64,000 nucleotides of DNA. Origin: Berkiella sp964496435. GTDB lineage: Bacteria; Pseudomonadota; Gammaproteobacteria; Berkiellales; Berkiellaceae. Within the stretch, counting starts at the first letter, position 1, and each line of letters opens with the position of its first letter. The stretch lies in the NCBI GenBank assembly GCA_964496435.1, contig CAZBZP010000003.1, positions 62,001 through 126,000 of the forward strand, written 5' to 3'. This document shows, piece after piece, positions 44,163 to 52,897 of the stretch. A program made the position numbers and the translations under genes. The notes under the pieces are model-generated. The model made no database searches, was not told where the DNA came from, and saw nothing but the letters and a program-made list of their open reading frames with translations.

Positions 44163-45428
44163 ATGCTAACACCTTACGACATGACACCGTTGGATAGTTC
44201 CTTAGCTCTCAACGCTAAAAAAACTCCTTATACGCTTGAATCGCATAATACAGAATCAGATTTTTACTCCCCCTTTGATGAAGAAAACAAATTAGCTCTT
44301 ATCACACAGGAGCTTGATCTTCGGCGTGAAAACTTAGGTTATGGATTAGGGATCTTTCTTGGCCGATTTCTAGGGCTAAGAGATAGCCCTGTTATACCAA
44401 ATGAATTACCCTTAGCCGATAAATTTCCCATAATGCCTCAAAAAAGCTTGTTACATAAAATTGCTGACAGTTATAAATATATTAAACATATATTTGGATT
44501 CTCAGATGGTGAAGCTGAAACTAAAATTGACATTGATAGACTCTGTGCTGAAATTTCAATGCAAGACTATGTAATATATGATCCAATAGCCATTGGAGGA
44601 AAAGGAACCCTATTTCGAGCGTTTGACTTAAGAACGGATGAGACCGTTGCACTTAAAATAGATCATGCTCCGGTTGAAGAACAAACAATGGAAAAAGCGG
44701 CAGAAACTCAAAGAGACACCACAAGGGAAGTTATGGCCTTACATCATTTTAATCGATTACGAGGCTGTGGAAAACATAGCGATGCAAATCATAATCATTA
44801 TAATTTTGTTGCTTCTATGTTAATTGATGGTATAGATTTATCCAAGCATTTATCTACAATGCAAGACAATATAAGAGCAACAAGAAATATTGATGATCTC
44901 AAAATTCAATTTAATGAATTGATTGAAATAGCTTATCATATTTGTAGTGAAGTTCTCCAATTCCACAATGAAGGTTTTATCCATAGGGACATTAAATTAG
45001 AAAATTTACTAATTGATATCACTGATGAAAAAATGCATGTCAAGTTGGTGGATTTTGGTGGGATGGTTAAAGATCTGGATATAGAAGATGATATTGATAA
45101 TCAGTTTGGTACATTATTGTATCTTGCACCAGAATTAGCACATTCAAAACCAAGTCACTTGAGTGATACCTACTCAGTTGGAAAATGTCTTGAAAGAATT
45201 ACTCAAATATTAGACATAGGTGGTTTTTCCAAACTGAAAAGAAAAAGCCAATTTTATGACAACGCTTATCATGCACTATCAGACATTACACTGAAGTTAA
45301 GCGCTCATGAACCCAGTGAACGGCTTTCCCTTGCTGATGCAAAAGCAGAGCTAGCTGCCCTTATCAACATAAAACCAAAACATGATATCATGGAAAGTAA
45401 AAATTCTAAGCAGCAATTGAAACAATAG
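44163..45428 (+). CDS. Eukaryotic-type serine/threonine protein kinase
   Basis: A ~421-residue protein. Residues ~140-400 form a Hanks-type kinase: glycine loop G-G-K-G-T, V-A-L-K lysine (residue 165), alpha-C Glu (189), H-R-D-I-K-L-E-N catalytic loop (274-281), D-F-G (297-299) and A-P-E (322-324), all intact, so it should be active. The N-terminal ~130 residues are unassigned, and no membrane segment or PASTA domain is visible, unlike bacterial PknB. I start at ATG 44163; a frame 19 codons longer lacks support. A host-directed kinase effector is plausible. Confidence 0.85.
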   Translation: MLTPYDMTPLDSSLALNAKKTPYTLESHNTESDFYSPFDEENKLALITQELDLRRENLGYGLGIFLGRFLGLRDSPVIPNELPLADKFPIMPQKSLLHKIADSYKYIKHIFGFSDGEAETKIDIDRLCAEISMQDYVIYDPIAIGGKGTLFRAFDLRTDETVALKIDHAPVEEQTMEKAAETQRDTTREVMALHHFNRLRGCGKHSDANHNHYNFVASMLIDGIDLSKHLSTMQDNIRATRNIDDLKIQFNELIEIAYHICSEVLQFHNEGFIHRDIKLENLLIDITDEKMHVKLVDFGGMVKDLDIEDDIDNQFGTLLYLAPELAHSKPSHLSDTYSVGKCLERITQILDIGGFSKLKRKSQFYDNAYHALSDITLKLSAHEPSERLSLADAKAELAALINIKPKHDIMESKNSKQQLKQ

Positions 45429-45439
45429 ATTTATAAAGG

Positions 45440-46426
45440 TTATTTAACTTGAATAACCGCAGCCCCTTCAAAACGACCATGTCTTAAATCATCTAAGGCC
45501 TCATTGGTTTTTTCTAATGGGTAGACAGTAACCTCAGTTTTAATAGGGATCCGTGGTGCAATTTTTAAAAAGGTTTCGCCATCTTCTCTTGTCAAATTGG
45601 CCACAGAACAAAGATGTCGCTCTCCCCAGAGTATTTCATAGGGAAAAGAAGGTACATCACTCATATGTATTCCAGCACAAACAACAACACCACCCTTTTT
45701 TACATTTCGTAATGCTTGTGGAATTAACTCACCACTTGGAGCGAAAATGATAGCTGCATCTAACATTTCTGGCGAAGCTGAGAAAGCATCACCTGCCCAT
45801 GTCGCGCCTAAACTAAGCGCAAAAGATTGCGTTTTCACATCGCCCTCTTTTGTAAAGGCATACACTTTTTTACCAAAGTAGACAGCCAATTGGGTTAAAA
45901 TATGCGCGCTTGCCCCAAATCCATAAAATCCTACTGATTGCGCATGGCCTGTTTTACTCAGGGCTCGATACCCAATCAATCCAGCACAAAATAATGGTGC
46001 TGCTTGTTCATCAGGATAAATACTTGGCACGGGAAAGCAAAAGCGACTATCAGCTGCGCAGTATTCGGCAAAGCCACCATTTAACTGGTAACCCGTATAT
46101 TTTGCATTATCACAAAGGTTTTCTTTTCCTTGAGAACAGTATTGACATTGGCTACAGCTCCCCCCCAACCAAGGCACACCGAGTCTATCGCCTTTGTTGT
46201 ACAAAGAGACCTTTAAACCTTTTTCAACCACAACACCAACAATTTGGTGTCCAGGAATCAAAGGGAGGCGTGGATGCTTTAACTCACCATCAACAACGTG
46301 TAGATCTGTTCTGCAAATACCACAAGCAGATACCTTAATCAGAACATCATATGGGCCTATGCTGGGTAGCGGTACTTGTTTTAGGGTAAGCTTTTCTCCT
46401 GGCTTATCAAGTACCATTGCTCTCAT
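45440..46426 (-). CDS. Zinc-dependent alcohol dehydrogenase
   Basis: A 328-residue MDR-family dehydrogenase. The catalytic zinc site is in C-G-I-C-R-T-D-L-H and G-H-Q-I-V-G, and the structural zinc site in C-S-Q-C-Q-Y-C-S-Q-G-K-E-N-L-C. The cofactor region shows G-F-G-A-S-A (residues ~169-174) in place of the canonical G-x-G-x-x-G. It probably oxidises or reduces small alcohols/aldehydes with NAD(P). AAAGGA is upstream of the ATG. It follows the RhoGAP-like gene by only three bases, so an effector-like gene and a metabolic gene share a transcript. Confidence 0.85.
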   Translation of the reverse strand: MRAMVLDKPGEKLTLKQVPLPSIGPYDVLIKVSACGICRTDLHVVDGELKHPRLPLIPGHQIVGVVVEKGLKVSLYNKGDRLGVPWLGGSCSQCQYCSQGKENLCDNAKYTGYQLNGGFAEYCAADSRFCFPVPSIYPDEQAAPLFCAGLIGYRALSKTGHAQSVGFYGFGASAHILTQLAVYFGKKVYAFTKEGDVKTQSFALSLGATWAGDAFSASPEMLDAAIIFAPSGELIPQALRNVKKGGVVVCAGIHMSDVPSFPYEILWGERHLCSVANLTREDGETFLKIAPRIPIKTEVTVYPLEKTNEALDDLRHGRFEGAAVIQVK

Positions 46427-46429
46427 AGT

Positions 46430-47605
46430 TTATCCTTTGCTTTTAGGGGTTGTTTGGTCTTTCTTTTTCGCTTGTTTTTCTTTTAATTCTTTTATAATTT
46501 CCTGAGAATTATTGCGTAAGCGTTTTCTTTCAGCTTCATTTTGTGCTTGTTCAAATTGTGGTGAAACTACTTTCCTTGTTTCATTTCCCTTACGTACCTC
46601 ACGTTTAAGGGATGCTTGATTAGCTTCAATCTGAAGGCTTGTTTCATTATCAAGCCCTACACTAAGATCTTCAGCTTTAGACTTTGCTTTGCTCTGATGA
46701 GAGCTAACAGTTTGTGCCTTTGATTCTGTTGAAGTAATTTTGATATCTTGTTTTTCTGCTTTTGATTTCCAGGAAAAGAGATTTTTAATGCCTCTCACAA
46801 ATGCATTAACAAATCTCGTTATGAAGTTACCAGATGATTTTTGCTCCTGGCCAAGCTTGCTACGATAATCATTTTCCAGTATGTGAGCTTGCGCTGAATA
46901 TGCTTTATTAAATGGTTGAGCAAGGCTTGGGTCATTTCCAGATTTGGAATCTGCGATAGCACCATCAACAATACGAATAAACTTGGGCTGCAATACTTCT
47001 TGCATCTTTAAAACTTGAACAAAAGTTTCGGGATTCATCGCTTTGGCACCCATTGTTAAGTTATCTAACCATGGTCCAACAATCAGCCCTACATTGGATG
47101 CAGGCATTTTATTTTTGTCGCCATTTTTTGCAACCAAATAGCTTAAATGAAATAAATTATGAATAAGTTTTGCTTCTTCTAATGCTATTAATTGAGCTTC
47201 TTCAGAGGAATGTTCGGCAGTAATAATATTATTAACAATATCATTAATCGTAATGTTTTGATCTTCTTCATAAAGTTTTTTTAGTTGCAAAACAGTATTT
47301 TCTGATAGGTTCACCGGCTGCTTTAGCATCTTCTTTAAAATGCTTATCGCAGAATGTGGATCATGCGTTAGCTCTTTTCTGTCAACAAGTGATTTTTTAG
47401 TTGGATCTGCCTGAATTTCTTTTAGAATTGGCGCAAGTGTTACTTCGTTTCCAGCAAGCCTAAGTAGCCCCTCTTCTTCTAAGTGTTCGGGATGCGCTGA
47501 AAAATACTGAAGCTCTTGTTGTAAAACTTGATTTAGCTTTTGTAAATAAGTAGCGTTTTTAAAAGAAGGAGGTTTTTCTTCTTTGGCTACACCTTGTACT
47601 GTCAT
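46430..47605 (-). CDS. Protein with RhoGAP-like domain, effector candidate
   Basis: A 391-residue protein whose residues ~15-200 follow the RhoGAP fold: E-E-G-L-L-R-L-A-G-N with Arg49 in the arginine-finger position, D-P-H-S-A-I-S-I-L-K-K-M-L-K near residues 82-95, and N-K-M-P-A-S-N-V-G-L-I-V-G-P-W-L at 165-180, where Lys166 and Asn171 are the usual GTPase-binding residues. RhoGAPs speed GTP hydrolysis by Rho/Rac/Cdc42. Bacteria have no Rho GTPases, so the likely target is a host protein. The C-terminal ~190 residues are low-complexity and lysine/glutamine-rich. AGGAGG precedes the ATG. In an operon with the alcohol dehydrogenase. Confidence 0.7.
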   Translation of the reverse strand: MTVQGVAKEEKPPSFKNATYLQKLNQVLQQELQYFSAHPEHLEEEGLLRLAGNEVTLAPILKEIQADPTKKSLVDRKELTHDPHSAISILKKMLKQPVNLSENTVLQLKKLYEEDQNITINDIVNNIITAEHSSEEAQLIALEEAKLIHNLFHLSYLVAKNGDKNKMPASNVGLIVGPWLDNLTMGAKAMNPETFVQVLKMQEVLQPKFIRIVDGAIADSKSGNDPSLAQPFNKAYSAQAHILENDYRSKLGQEQKSSGNFITRFVNAFVRGIKNLFSWKSKAEKQDIKITSTESKAQTVSSHQSKAKSKAEDLSVGLDNETSLQIEANQASLKREVRKGNETRKVVSPQFEQAQNEAERKRLRNNSQEIIKELKEKQAKKKDQTTPKSKG

Positions 47606-47636
47606 AGGTACCTCCTACTTTTATCAAGATATTCTC

Positions 47637-47975
47637 TTAAGGTGAAGGAGGTTTTGGATCATCCTTCTTTTCTTCAGGAGCAGCATCAGCTTTTGGTTCT
47701 TTCTTCATCATGCTCTGTGCTTTATCTTGGGCTTCTTTTGCTGCAAGCGCGGCTTTATCACCTACTTGCTTTGCTGCATCCGCTGCTGTTTTAGCTGCGT
47801 CTGCTGCTGTCTTAGCTGCGCCTGCTGCAGATTCTGCGGCTGATTTTGCAGCATCAGATACACCTTTTAGAGTGCCAGCAAGATCAGGCATCTTAAAACC
47901 CCACTTGGATTTTTTTTCTTCTGGTTTTACATCTGCTGGTTTTACATCTTCTACTTTTTTGTCTTCTTCAGCCAT
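47637..47975 (-). CDS. Alanine/lysine-rich repeat protein
   Basis: A ~112-residue protein that starts at ATG 47975 (GGGAGG upstream). An acidic/basic N-terminus (K-P-A-D-V-K-P-E-E-K-K) is followed by residues ~35-85 built of seven-residue A-A-K-T-A-A-D-like repeats, then a charged proline-rich tail. The repeats should form an amphipathic helix of the apolipoprotein/LEA/phasin kind. No enzymatic motif, signal peptide or membrane helix is present. It lies 32 bases upstream of the RhoGAP-like gene on the same strand; co-expression is likely. Function unknown. Confidence 0.65.
   Translation of the reverse strand: MAEEDKKVEDVKPADVKPEEKKSKWGFKMPDLAGTLKGVSDAAKSAAESAAGAAKTAADAAKTAADAAKQVGDKAALAAKEAQDKAQSMMKKEPKADAAPEEKKDDPKPPSP
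47774..47830. repeat. 21-bp tandem repeat in the alanine-rich gene
   Basis: About two and a half copies of a 21-bp unit (TTAGCTGCGTCTGCTGCTGTC and variants), encoding the seven-residue A-A-K-T-A-A-D repeat on the minus strand. Such a repeat can change copy number by slippage. Confidence 0.6.
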
Positions 47976-48097
47976 GACTGCCTCCCAAGCTAACAATACT
48001 TTTCAACTATTAATAGACAAACTAATAATAAAGCTTACTCCATATAACCTGTGAATTCCATGCTAACTATTTGTTTTCTAAAAGCCTTGATATGCAA

Positions 48098-48595
48098 TCA
48101 ATGGCTGATAGGCGGTTGATTCTGAGTGTGCTCTTTATAATAGGCAATTTCATTTTGCTGTCTTTGCGCTAAGCGTTTTTTAAAGAGACCAACCGCTTCG
48201 GTGAAATCAGCGTGTGTAGTGGGCATGTGTTTTAGCCCCACTATCTTGTTCAAAGTGTTGCTTAAAATTCTATCGGCAAGTGTATTTAAGGCAAAATAGC
48301 GCTGTTCAATATCCTCAACAGATCCTTTGCTGTTGATTTGATCAATCATGTAATCTACGATTCTTTGATTAATATGTTGGATATTACTATCGGAAATGGT
48401 GTTTATTTCAATAAGATGGTTGATATTATCAATAAAATCGATGACTTCAGGCCAGTATTTAGGCTCCCTGTGATACTCATCTACAATTCTTTCGTGGTGT
48501 TCTTCTGCTTCTTTGTGTCTTGAAAATAGCTTCTGTATAAAATACAAGATTCCATGCTTTTCAGTATTCTTCTGGGAAGGATCTTTTGACGCCAT
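48098..48595 (-). CDS. Protein of unknown function
   Basis: A 165-residue soluble, mostly helical protein with no family I recognise. There is a charged N-terminus (K-D-P-S-Q-K-N-T-E-K-H) and several Glu/His-rich segments. GAGG precedes the ATG. It lies ~120 bases upstream of the alanine-rich gene on the same strand. No membrane or signal segment. Confidence 0.6.
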   Translation of the reverse strand: MASKDPSQKNTEKHGILYFIQKLFSRHKEAEEHHERIVDEYHREPKYWPEVIDFIDNINHLIEINTISDSNIQHINQRIVDYMIDQINSKGSVEDIEQRYFALNTLADRILSNTLNKIVGLKHMPTTHADFTEAVGLFKKRLAQRQQNEIAYYKEHTQNQPPISH

Positions 48596-48826
48596 ATTTC
48601 ACCTCGTGTGGATACACGCGTTATTCTACTTTTTAACCGTCACTCAACTTATATTAACAAGACATAATTCTTTAAACAATGAAACGTTGTGCATTGTATC
48701 TACAATGAACAAAAAGACACTATGTTTTAATGACCTATTAACATTAGTGTCTTATATATAGTATAGAGAAGATAGGTTTGAAAAAATGTATCGTCTTCAT
48801 GTACTAAACATAAAAACAAATACAAT

Positions 48827-49702
48827 TTATAAAGCGGCTACACAATTTTTTAAATAGTTTTTAAATTCTTGTCCAAGTTCCGGATGTCTTAGGCCTAAAG
48901 TTATTGTTGCTTGCATATAGCCTAATTTGCTTCCACAATCGAAACGCGTACCATCAAATTGCAAGCCCATTGCTTTCTCTTCATTAAGTAAGCTTGCAAT
49001 TGCATCGGTGAGTTGAATTTCACCACCTCTGCCTGGTGGCAAGTTGGATAAGTGTTCGAATATTTTCCCGGATAAAATATAGCGCCCCACAACAGCGAGA
49101 TTAGAGGGTGCGTCTTGAGGCTTTGGCTTCTCAACAATTGAGCGTATAAAACCCTGCCCATTCCAATCATTGTTCACAGCGATAATGCCATATTTGTCTG
49201 AATCTTGAGGCAAGATTTTCTCAACGGCGATGACACTAGACTGTGTTTCTTGATAAATTTTTTGCATTTGCATTAAACAAGGAACAGTACCATCAATTAA
49301 ATCATCCGCTAACAACACGGCAAAGGGTTCATTGCCAACAACTTGGCGGGCACAAAGAACAGCATGTCCTAAACCTAATGCCTGAGGTTGACGTACATAA
49401 ATACAATCTACGCCTTTAGGTACAATTTTTTGCACCATATCCAGCAGTTCAGATTTATTCTGCTGTGATAAACGATATTCTAATTCAAAGTTGGTATCAA
49501 AATGATCTTCTATGGCTCTTTTGCTACTGCTGGTAACAAATATAAGCTCTGTTATGCCTGCTCGAACTGCTTCTTCCACCGCATACTGGATAAGTGGTTT
49601 ATCAACGATTGGCAGCATTTCCTTAGGATTTGCTTTGGTTGCTGGCAAAAAGCGCGTACCTAAACCTGCAACAGGAAAAACAGCCTTTGTTACAGCAGCC
49701 AT
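48827..49702 (-). CDS. galU: UTP-glucose-1-phosphate uridylyltransferase
   Basis: A 291-residue nucleotidyltransferase with the GalU N-terminal signature A-G-L-G-T-R-F-L-P-A-T-K-x-x-P-K-E-M-L-P, then P-L-I-Q-Y-A-V-E-E-A, and D-D-L-I-D metal-binding segment. It makes UDP-glucose for surface polysaccharides. TTGGAG precedes the ATG. It follows the WbpM-like gene by 11 bases, and both serve sugar-nucleotide/O-antigen synthesis, so they form an operon. Confidence 0.92.
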   Translation of the reverse strand: MAAVTKAVFPVAGLGTRFLPATKANPKEMLPIVDKPLIQYAVEEAVRAGITELIFVTSSSKRAIEDHFDTNFELEYRLSQQNKSELLDMVQKIVPKGVDCIYVRQPQALGLGHAVLCARQVVGNEPFAVLLADDLIDGTVPCLMQMQKIYQETQSSVIAVEKILPQDSDKYGIIAVNNDWNGQGFIRSIVEKPKPQDAPSNLAVVGRYILSGKIFEHLSNLPPGRGGEIQLTDAIASLLNEEKAMGLQFDGTRFDCGSKLGYMQATITLGLRHPELGQEFKNYLKNCVAAL

Positions 49703-49713
49703 GTTATCTCCAA

Positions 49714-51597
49714 TTAAATTAATATCTCTTGTCTTTTATTCGTCATGGGTTGGTGTTGTCTGGGATGAGACAATTCAGGCACCAATTCTTTAATAATTCG
49801 AAACGTTTCTTCTTCTTGGCATTTGCTGATGGCATCTTGCAGCTCAAAAAGACTTTGCTCAAATTTATTTCTCTCAAGGACTCTTGAGTGGGCAATTAAA
49901 ATCTTGGCATGTGCTGTTGTAGCATGAGGTTCATTTTTGTGAAAAAGCTCCTCATATAGCTTTTCACCTGGCCTTAGGCCAACATATTCGATGCGAATAT
50001 CTTTTTCTCTATTACCAGCCAAGTGAATCATCTGCTGGGCCATAAAACTTATTTTGATTGGCTCGCCCATATCTAAAACAAATAGCTCACCACCCTCACC
50101 CAAAGCTAAAGCTTGCAAAATTAATTGGCTTGCTTCTTGGATAGTCATAAAGTAGCGCGTTACTTCAGGGTGGGTAACAGTCAAAGGGCCACCCATTTCA
50201 AGTTGCTTCTTAAAGGTTTCTACTACGGAGCCTCGCGACCCTAATACATTGCCGAATCGCACTGTTATAAATTTAGTTTTATTTTGGCTATTAAAATATT
50301 GGCACACTAACTCTGCGACTCTTTTTGTTGCGCCCATTACATTAGTTGGGTTTACAGCCTTGTCAGAAGACACCAATACAAATTTCTCCACCCCCAAATC
50401 AACTGCAACCTGGGCTAAACCAAAAGTGCCTAATATATTATTTTTAGCCGCTATTCTAATTTGGGGCTCAAGTAATGGCACATGTTTATATGCTGCCGCA
50501 TGAAAGATGATTTGAACTTGATATTGTTGAATTAAACGATGGATAGCAGCTGAATCGCTCAAATCGACCAAGTGATAATGAATTTGTGTTTTCTTGGTCG
50601 CAAATTTCTCATTTAATTCTTGTTGAACACAAAAAAGATTATATTCACTATTGTCAAAAATGATGAGGTGCTTTGGGTCTAGTTTAACAATTTGTCGGCA
50701 AAGCTCTGAGCCAATGGAGCCGCCGCCGCCACTAACAAGTACCACTTTGCCTGCTAGAGCATGATCAATCGCATTCCAATCAAGGGTAACCGGATCGCGT
50801 CCTAAAAGGTCCTCTAAGGAGATCTCTCGTAAATTTTTAACAGACACTAATCCTGAAACTAAATCATTGGTCCCTGGAAGCGTTCGAACAGGAATATGTG
50901 TCGTTGCGCAGATTTCTGCAATACGTCTCATATCACTGGATTTTGCTGATGGTAATGCCACCAAAATCATATCCACAGCATATCGAGAAGTCACTTGAGG
51001 GATATCGTCGCAAGTGCCAACAACACGGATCCCATGAAGCTCGCGACCTCGTTTTTGTAAACTATCATCAACAAACGCAACTGGAATGTATTGGCTTTTT
51101 ATGTCGCGAAGAAGATCTCGTACTAAGCTTTCGCCTGCACGTCCTGCGCCAACCACTAAGACACGTTGACCACCTTGAGCAAAATAGCGCTTATCTTTAT
51201 ACCAACGATACAAAAATCGTGAACCACCTAAAATAAAGAGCAGCGTCATGCTATATAAGGGGATCACCGAACGCGGAAGGTTCTCAAGGCGTGTTACCAA
51301 GAATACAGCTAATAAGGTCATGAGGCTGCCCATGGTAATGGCTTTCACAATACGAATAAGATCAGGTATGGATGCAAATCGCCATACACCTCGATATAAA
51401 CCAAAAAACCATAATGCACTTGCTTGTAGCAATACGACCCAAGGCAAAACTAATAGTGCTTGCGATAAAATTTCTTGTGGAATTTCACCAAGATTAAAAC
51501 GTAACCAGTAAGCCCCTAACCAAGCTACTGGAATGCTTAATAAATCGTGTAGAAATGCTGCCCAGCGATTACGCCATTGCGACCACACTGCTTTCAT
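49714..51597 (-). CDS. WbpM/FlaA1-like membrane nucleoside-diphosphate-sugar dehydratase
   Basis: A ~627-residue protein: four or five N-terminal membrane helices, a first Rossmann domain (V-V-G-A-G-R-A-G-E-S), and an SDR domain starting V-S-G-G-G-G-S-I-G-S-E. The catalytic region is S-S-D-K-A-V-N-P-T-N-V-M-G-A-T-K-R, in which Met replaces the usual Tyr (the Ser-Met-Lys triad of WbpM). It converts UDP-GlcNAc to a 4-keto-6-deoxy sugar for O-antigen. I start at ATG 51597 (GGAG upstream); a TTG frame 18 codons longer is less likely. Confidence 0.88.
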   Translation of the reverse strand: MKAVWSQWRNRWAAFLHDLLSIPVAWLGAYWLRFNLGEIPQEILSQALLVLPWVVLLQASALWFFGLYRGVWRFASIPDLIRIVKAITMGSLMTLLAVFLVTRLENLPRSVIPLYSMTLLFILGGSRFLYRWYKDKRYFAQGGQRVLVVGAGRAGESLVRDLLRDIKSQYIPVAFVDDSLQKRGRELHGIRVVGTCDDIPQVTSRYAVDMILVALPSAKSSDMRRIAEICATTHIPVRTLPGTNDLVSGLVSVKNLREISLEDLLGRDPVTLDWNAIDHALAGKVVLVSGGGGSIGSELCRQIVKLDPKHLIIFDNSEYNLFCVQQELNEKFATKKTQIHYHLVDLSDSAAIHRLIQQYQVQIIFHAAAYKHVPLLEPQIRIAAKNNILGTFGLAQVAVDLGVEKFVLVSSDKAVNPTNVMGATKRVAELVCQYFNSQNKTKFITVRFGNVLGSRGSVVETFKKQLEMGGPLTVTHPEVTRYFMTIQEASQLILQALALGEGGELFVLDMGEPIKISFMAQQMIHLAGNREKDIRIEYVGLRPGEKLYEELFHKNEPHATTAHAKILIAHSRVLERNKFEQSLFELQDAISKCQEEETFRIIKELVPELSHPRQHQPMTNKRQEILI

Positions 51598-51731
51598 GCC
51601 AAACGAACTCCATTTTTTTATGGCCGTATTATACCTTCCTGCCTTTATCAAAAGCTACAAAGTGTTCCCCCACACGCCCTTCAATACCAGGAGCCCCTTA
51701 ATTCTTTAGTAGCCTGAATTTGCTCAAACCA

Positions 51732-51834
51732 GTTTTAATTTAGGCAAGGCGGCAAGCGAACGAAGCCCCAGGAGTGCACATCTGAGTGCATGACTGGGGT
51801 GAGAGAACGCAGCCAACAATGCATAAATTAAAAC
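51732..51834. repeat. Large imperfect palindromic element
   Basis: An 11-bp perfect outer inverted repeat (GTTTTAATTTA at 51732-51742, TAAATTAAAAC at 51824-51834) encloses a second stem, CCCCAG (51766-51771) with CTGGGG (51794-51799), whose loop contains AGTGCA twice. The whole ~103 bases could fold into one long hairpin. It lies between the WecA/WbpL-like gene and the WbpM-like gene. I recall similar GGAGTGCA...TGCATGAC palindromes scattered in other gammaproteobacterial genomes, so it may be a dispersed REP/MITE-like element; only one copy was noticed here. Confidence 0.65.
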
Positions 51835-51847
51835 AGGGAAGAGCATG

Positions 51848-52897
51848 CTAAAGGATTTCGTGGGTCTGCTTGGCCCCTTCATGCCACTGCTTAAACATCG
51901 GCTTCACTATTTCTACCAGCAAATAGAGGCAGAATAGCATTGTCACTGCAAAGCCAAAGGCAAAGAAAGTTAGGCGGGGTTCTTTGTATACCAAATAAGC
52001 CAAGACACACAAAACAGTGTTAACTAACATGGATCCAAGCAAAACCTGCTGATGACTCCATCCAGCTTGAATGAGTCGTTGGTAAGCGTGCTTCTTATGA
52101 GGTTTGCGCCATTCTTCTCCTGCGAGAATTCGTCTAGCTAAAGTAATTGTGGCATCAAACCAAAATAATGCTGTCAGCAAGATCCAAATCATAAATGGTA
52201 CGTTAAACAACTTATAACTAATTAAAGCATATAAGGCGACCATGATGCCCAGGAAATAGCTTCCGCTGTCTCCCATAAAGATGCGCGCTGTTGGCCAGTT
52301 CCACGTTAAGAATCCTGCAAGAATAGCTGTTAAGCTCCAAGCCAAGGTCGCCATTTCAAAGGCATTATATTGAAATAAAAGATAGCCACCCATCCCAAAT
52401 ACAAAGATGCCTTCACTTGTGGCAATACCATCTGAACCATCCATAAAGTTAAACAGATTTATCATCCAAACAATGGCAAAAGCCAGCATCAAAAAGCAAA
52501 GTGGTAAAGGTATAGAAGGAAACCAGGGTTGAATTAAATAACCGCCTTCGTTGAGTAGGAATAGCGTTGCAATCGCCGTGATGGTTTGAATGAAGAATCG
52601 TGCACCTGCTGATAAACTTTTATGATCATCCCATAACCCAAGTAATCCCATCAGGACTGCAGGCGAAAAATACAACAAATATTGTCCACTGATAATATGG
52701 AAATGATACAAAACCGCTAAGAGTAATACCCAACCAAAGAAGAAAACCGCACCACCGCCTCTTGGCGTTGGGGCAATATGTGAAGAACGAGAAGAAGGTG
52801 AATCCAACATTCCTTGTCCAAGGGCATACCATCTAAAAAGACCAACCGCAGCCCAGCTTAGACCAAATATTAAAAAGGAATAGGAAAACCAACTCAT
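51848..52897 (-). CDS. MraY/WecA-family undecaprenyl-phosphate sugar-phosphate transferase
   Basis: A 349-residue polytopic protein (about ten helices). The conserved acidic segments L-W-D-D-H-K, N-L-F-N-F-M-D-G-S-D-G and the cytoplasmic K-K-H-A-Y-Q-R-L histidine motif place it in glycosyltransferase family 4, close to WbpL/WecA. It transfers a HexNAc-1-phosphate to undecaprenyl phosphate, the first step of O-antigen assembly. The start overlaps the pyrF stop by 4 bases (ATGA). The WbpM-like and galU genes follow on the same strand after the palindromic element. Confidence 0.88.
   Translation of the reverse strand: MSWFSYSFLIFGLSWAAVGLFRWYALGQGMLDSPSSRSSHIAPTPRGGGAVFFFGWVLLLAVLYHFHIISGQYLLYFSPAVLMGLLGLWDDHKSLSAGARFFIQTITAIATLFLLNEGGYLIQPWFPSIPLPLCFLMLAFAIVWMINLFNFMDGSDGIATSEGIFVFGMGGYLLFQYNAFEMATLAWSLTAILAGFLTWNWPTARIFMGDSGSYFLGIMVALYALISYKLFNVPFMIWILLTALFWFDATITLARRILAGEEWRKPHKKHAYQRLIQAGWSHQQVLLGSMLVNTVLCVLAYLVYKEPRLTFFAFGFAVTMLFCLYLLVEIVKPMFKQWHEGAKQTHEIL

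Noticed and set aside
45910..46338. A 142-codon plus-strand frame opposite the alcohol dehydrogenase
   Set aside because: Antisense to a gene with both zinc motifs; no domain or ribosome site.
47760..47830. A CRISPR-like repeat array
   Set aside because: The repeats are directly adjacent coding repeats without unique spacers.
51732..51834. An attachment site or insertion-sequence end
   Set aside because: No transposase or integrase gene is near, and no target-site duplication was visible.
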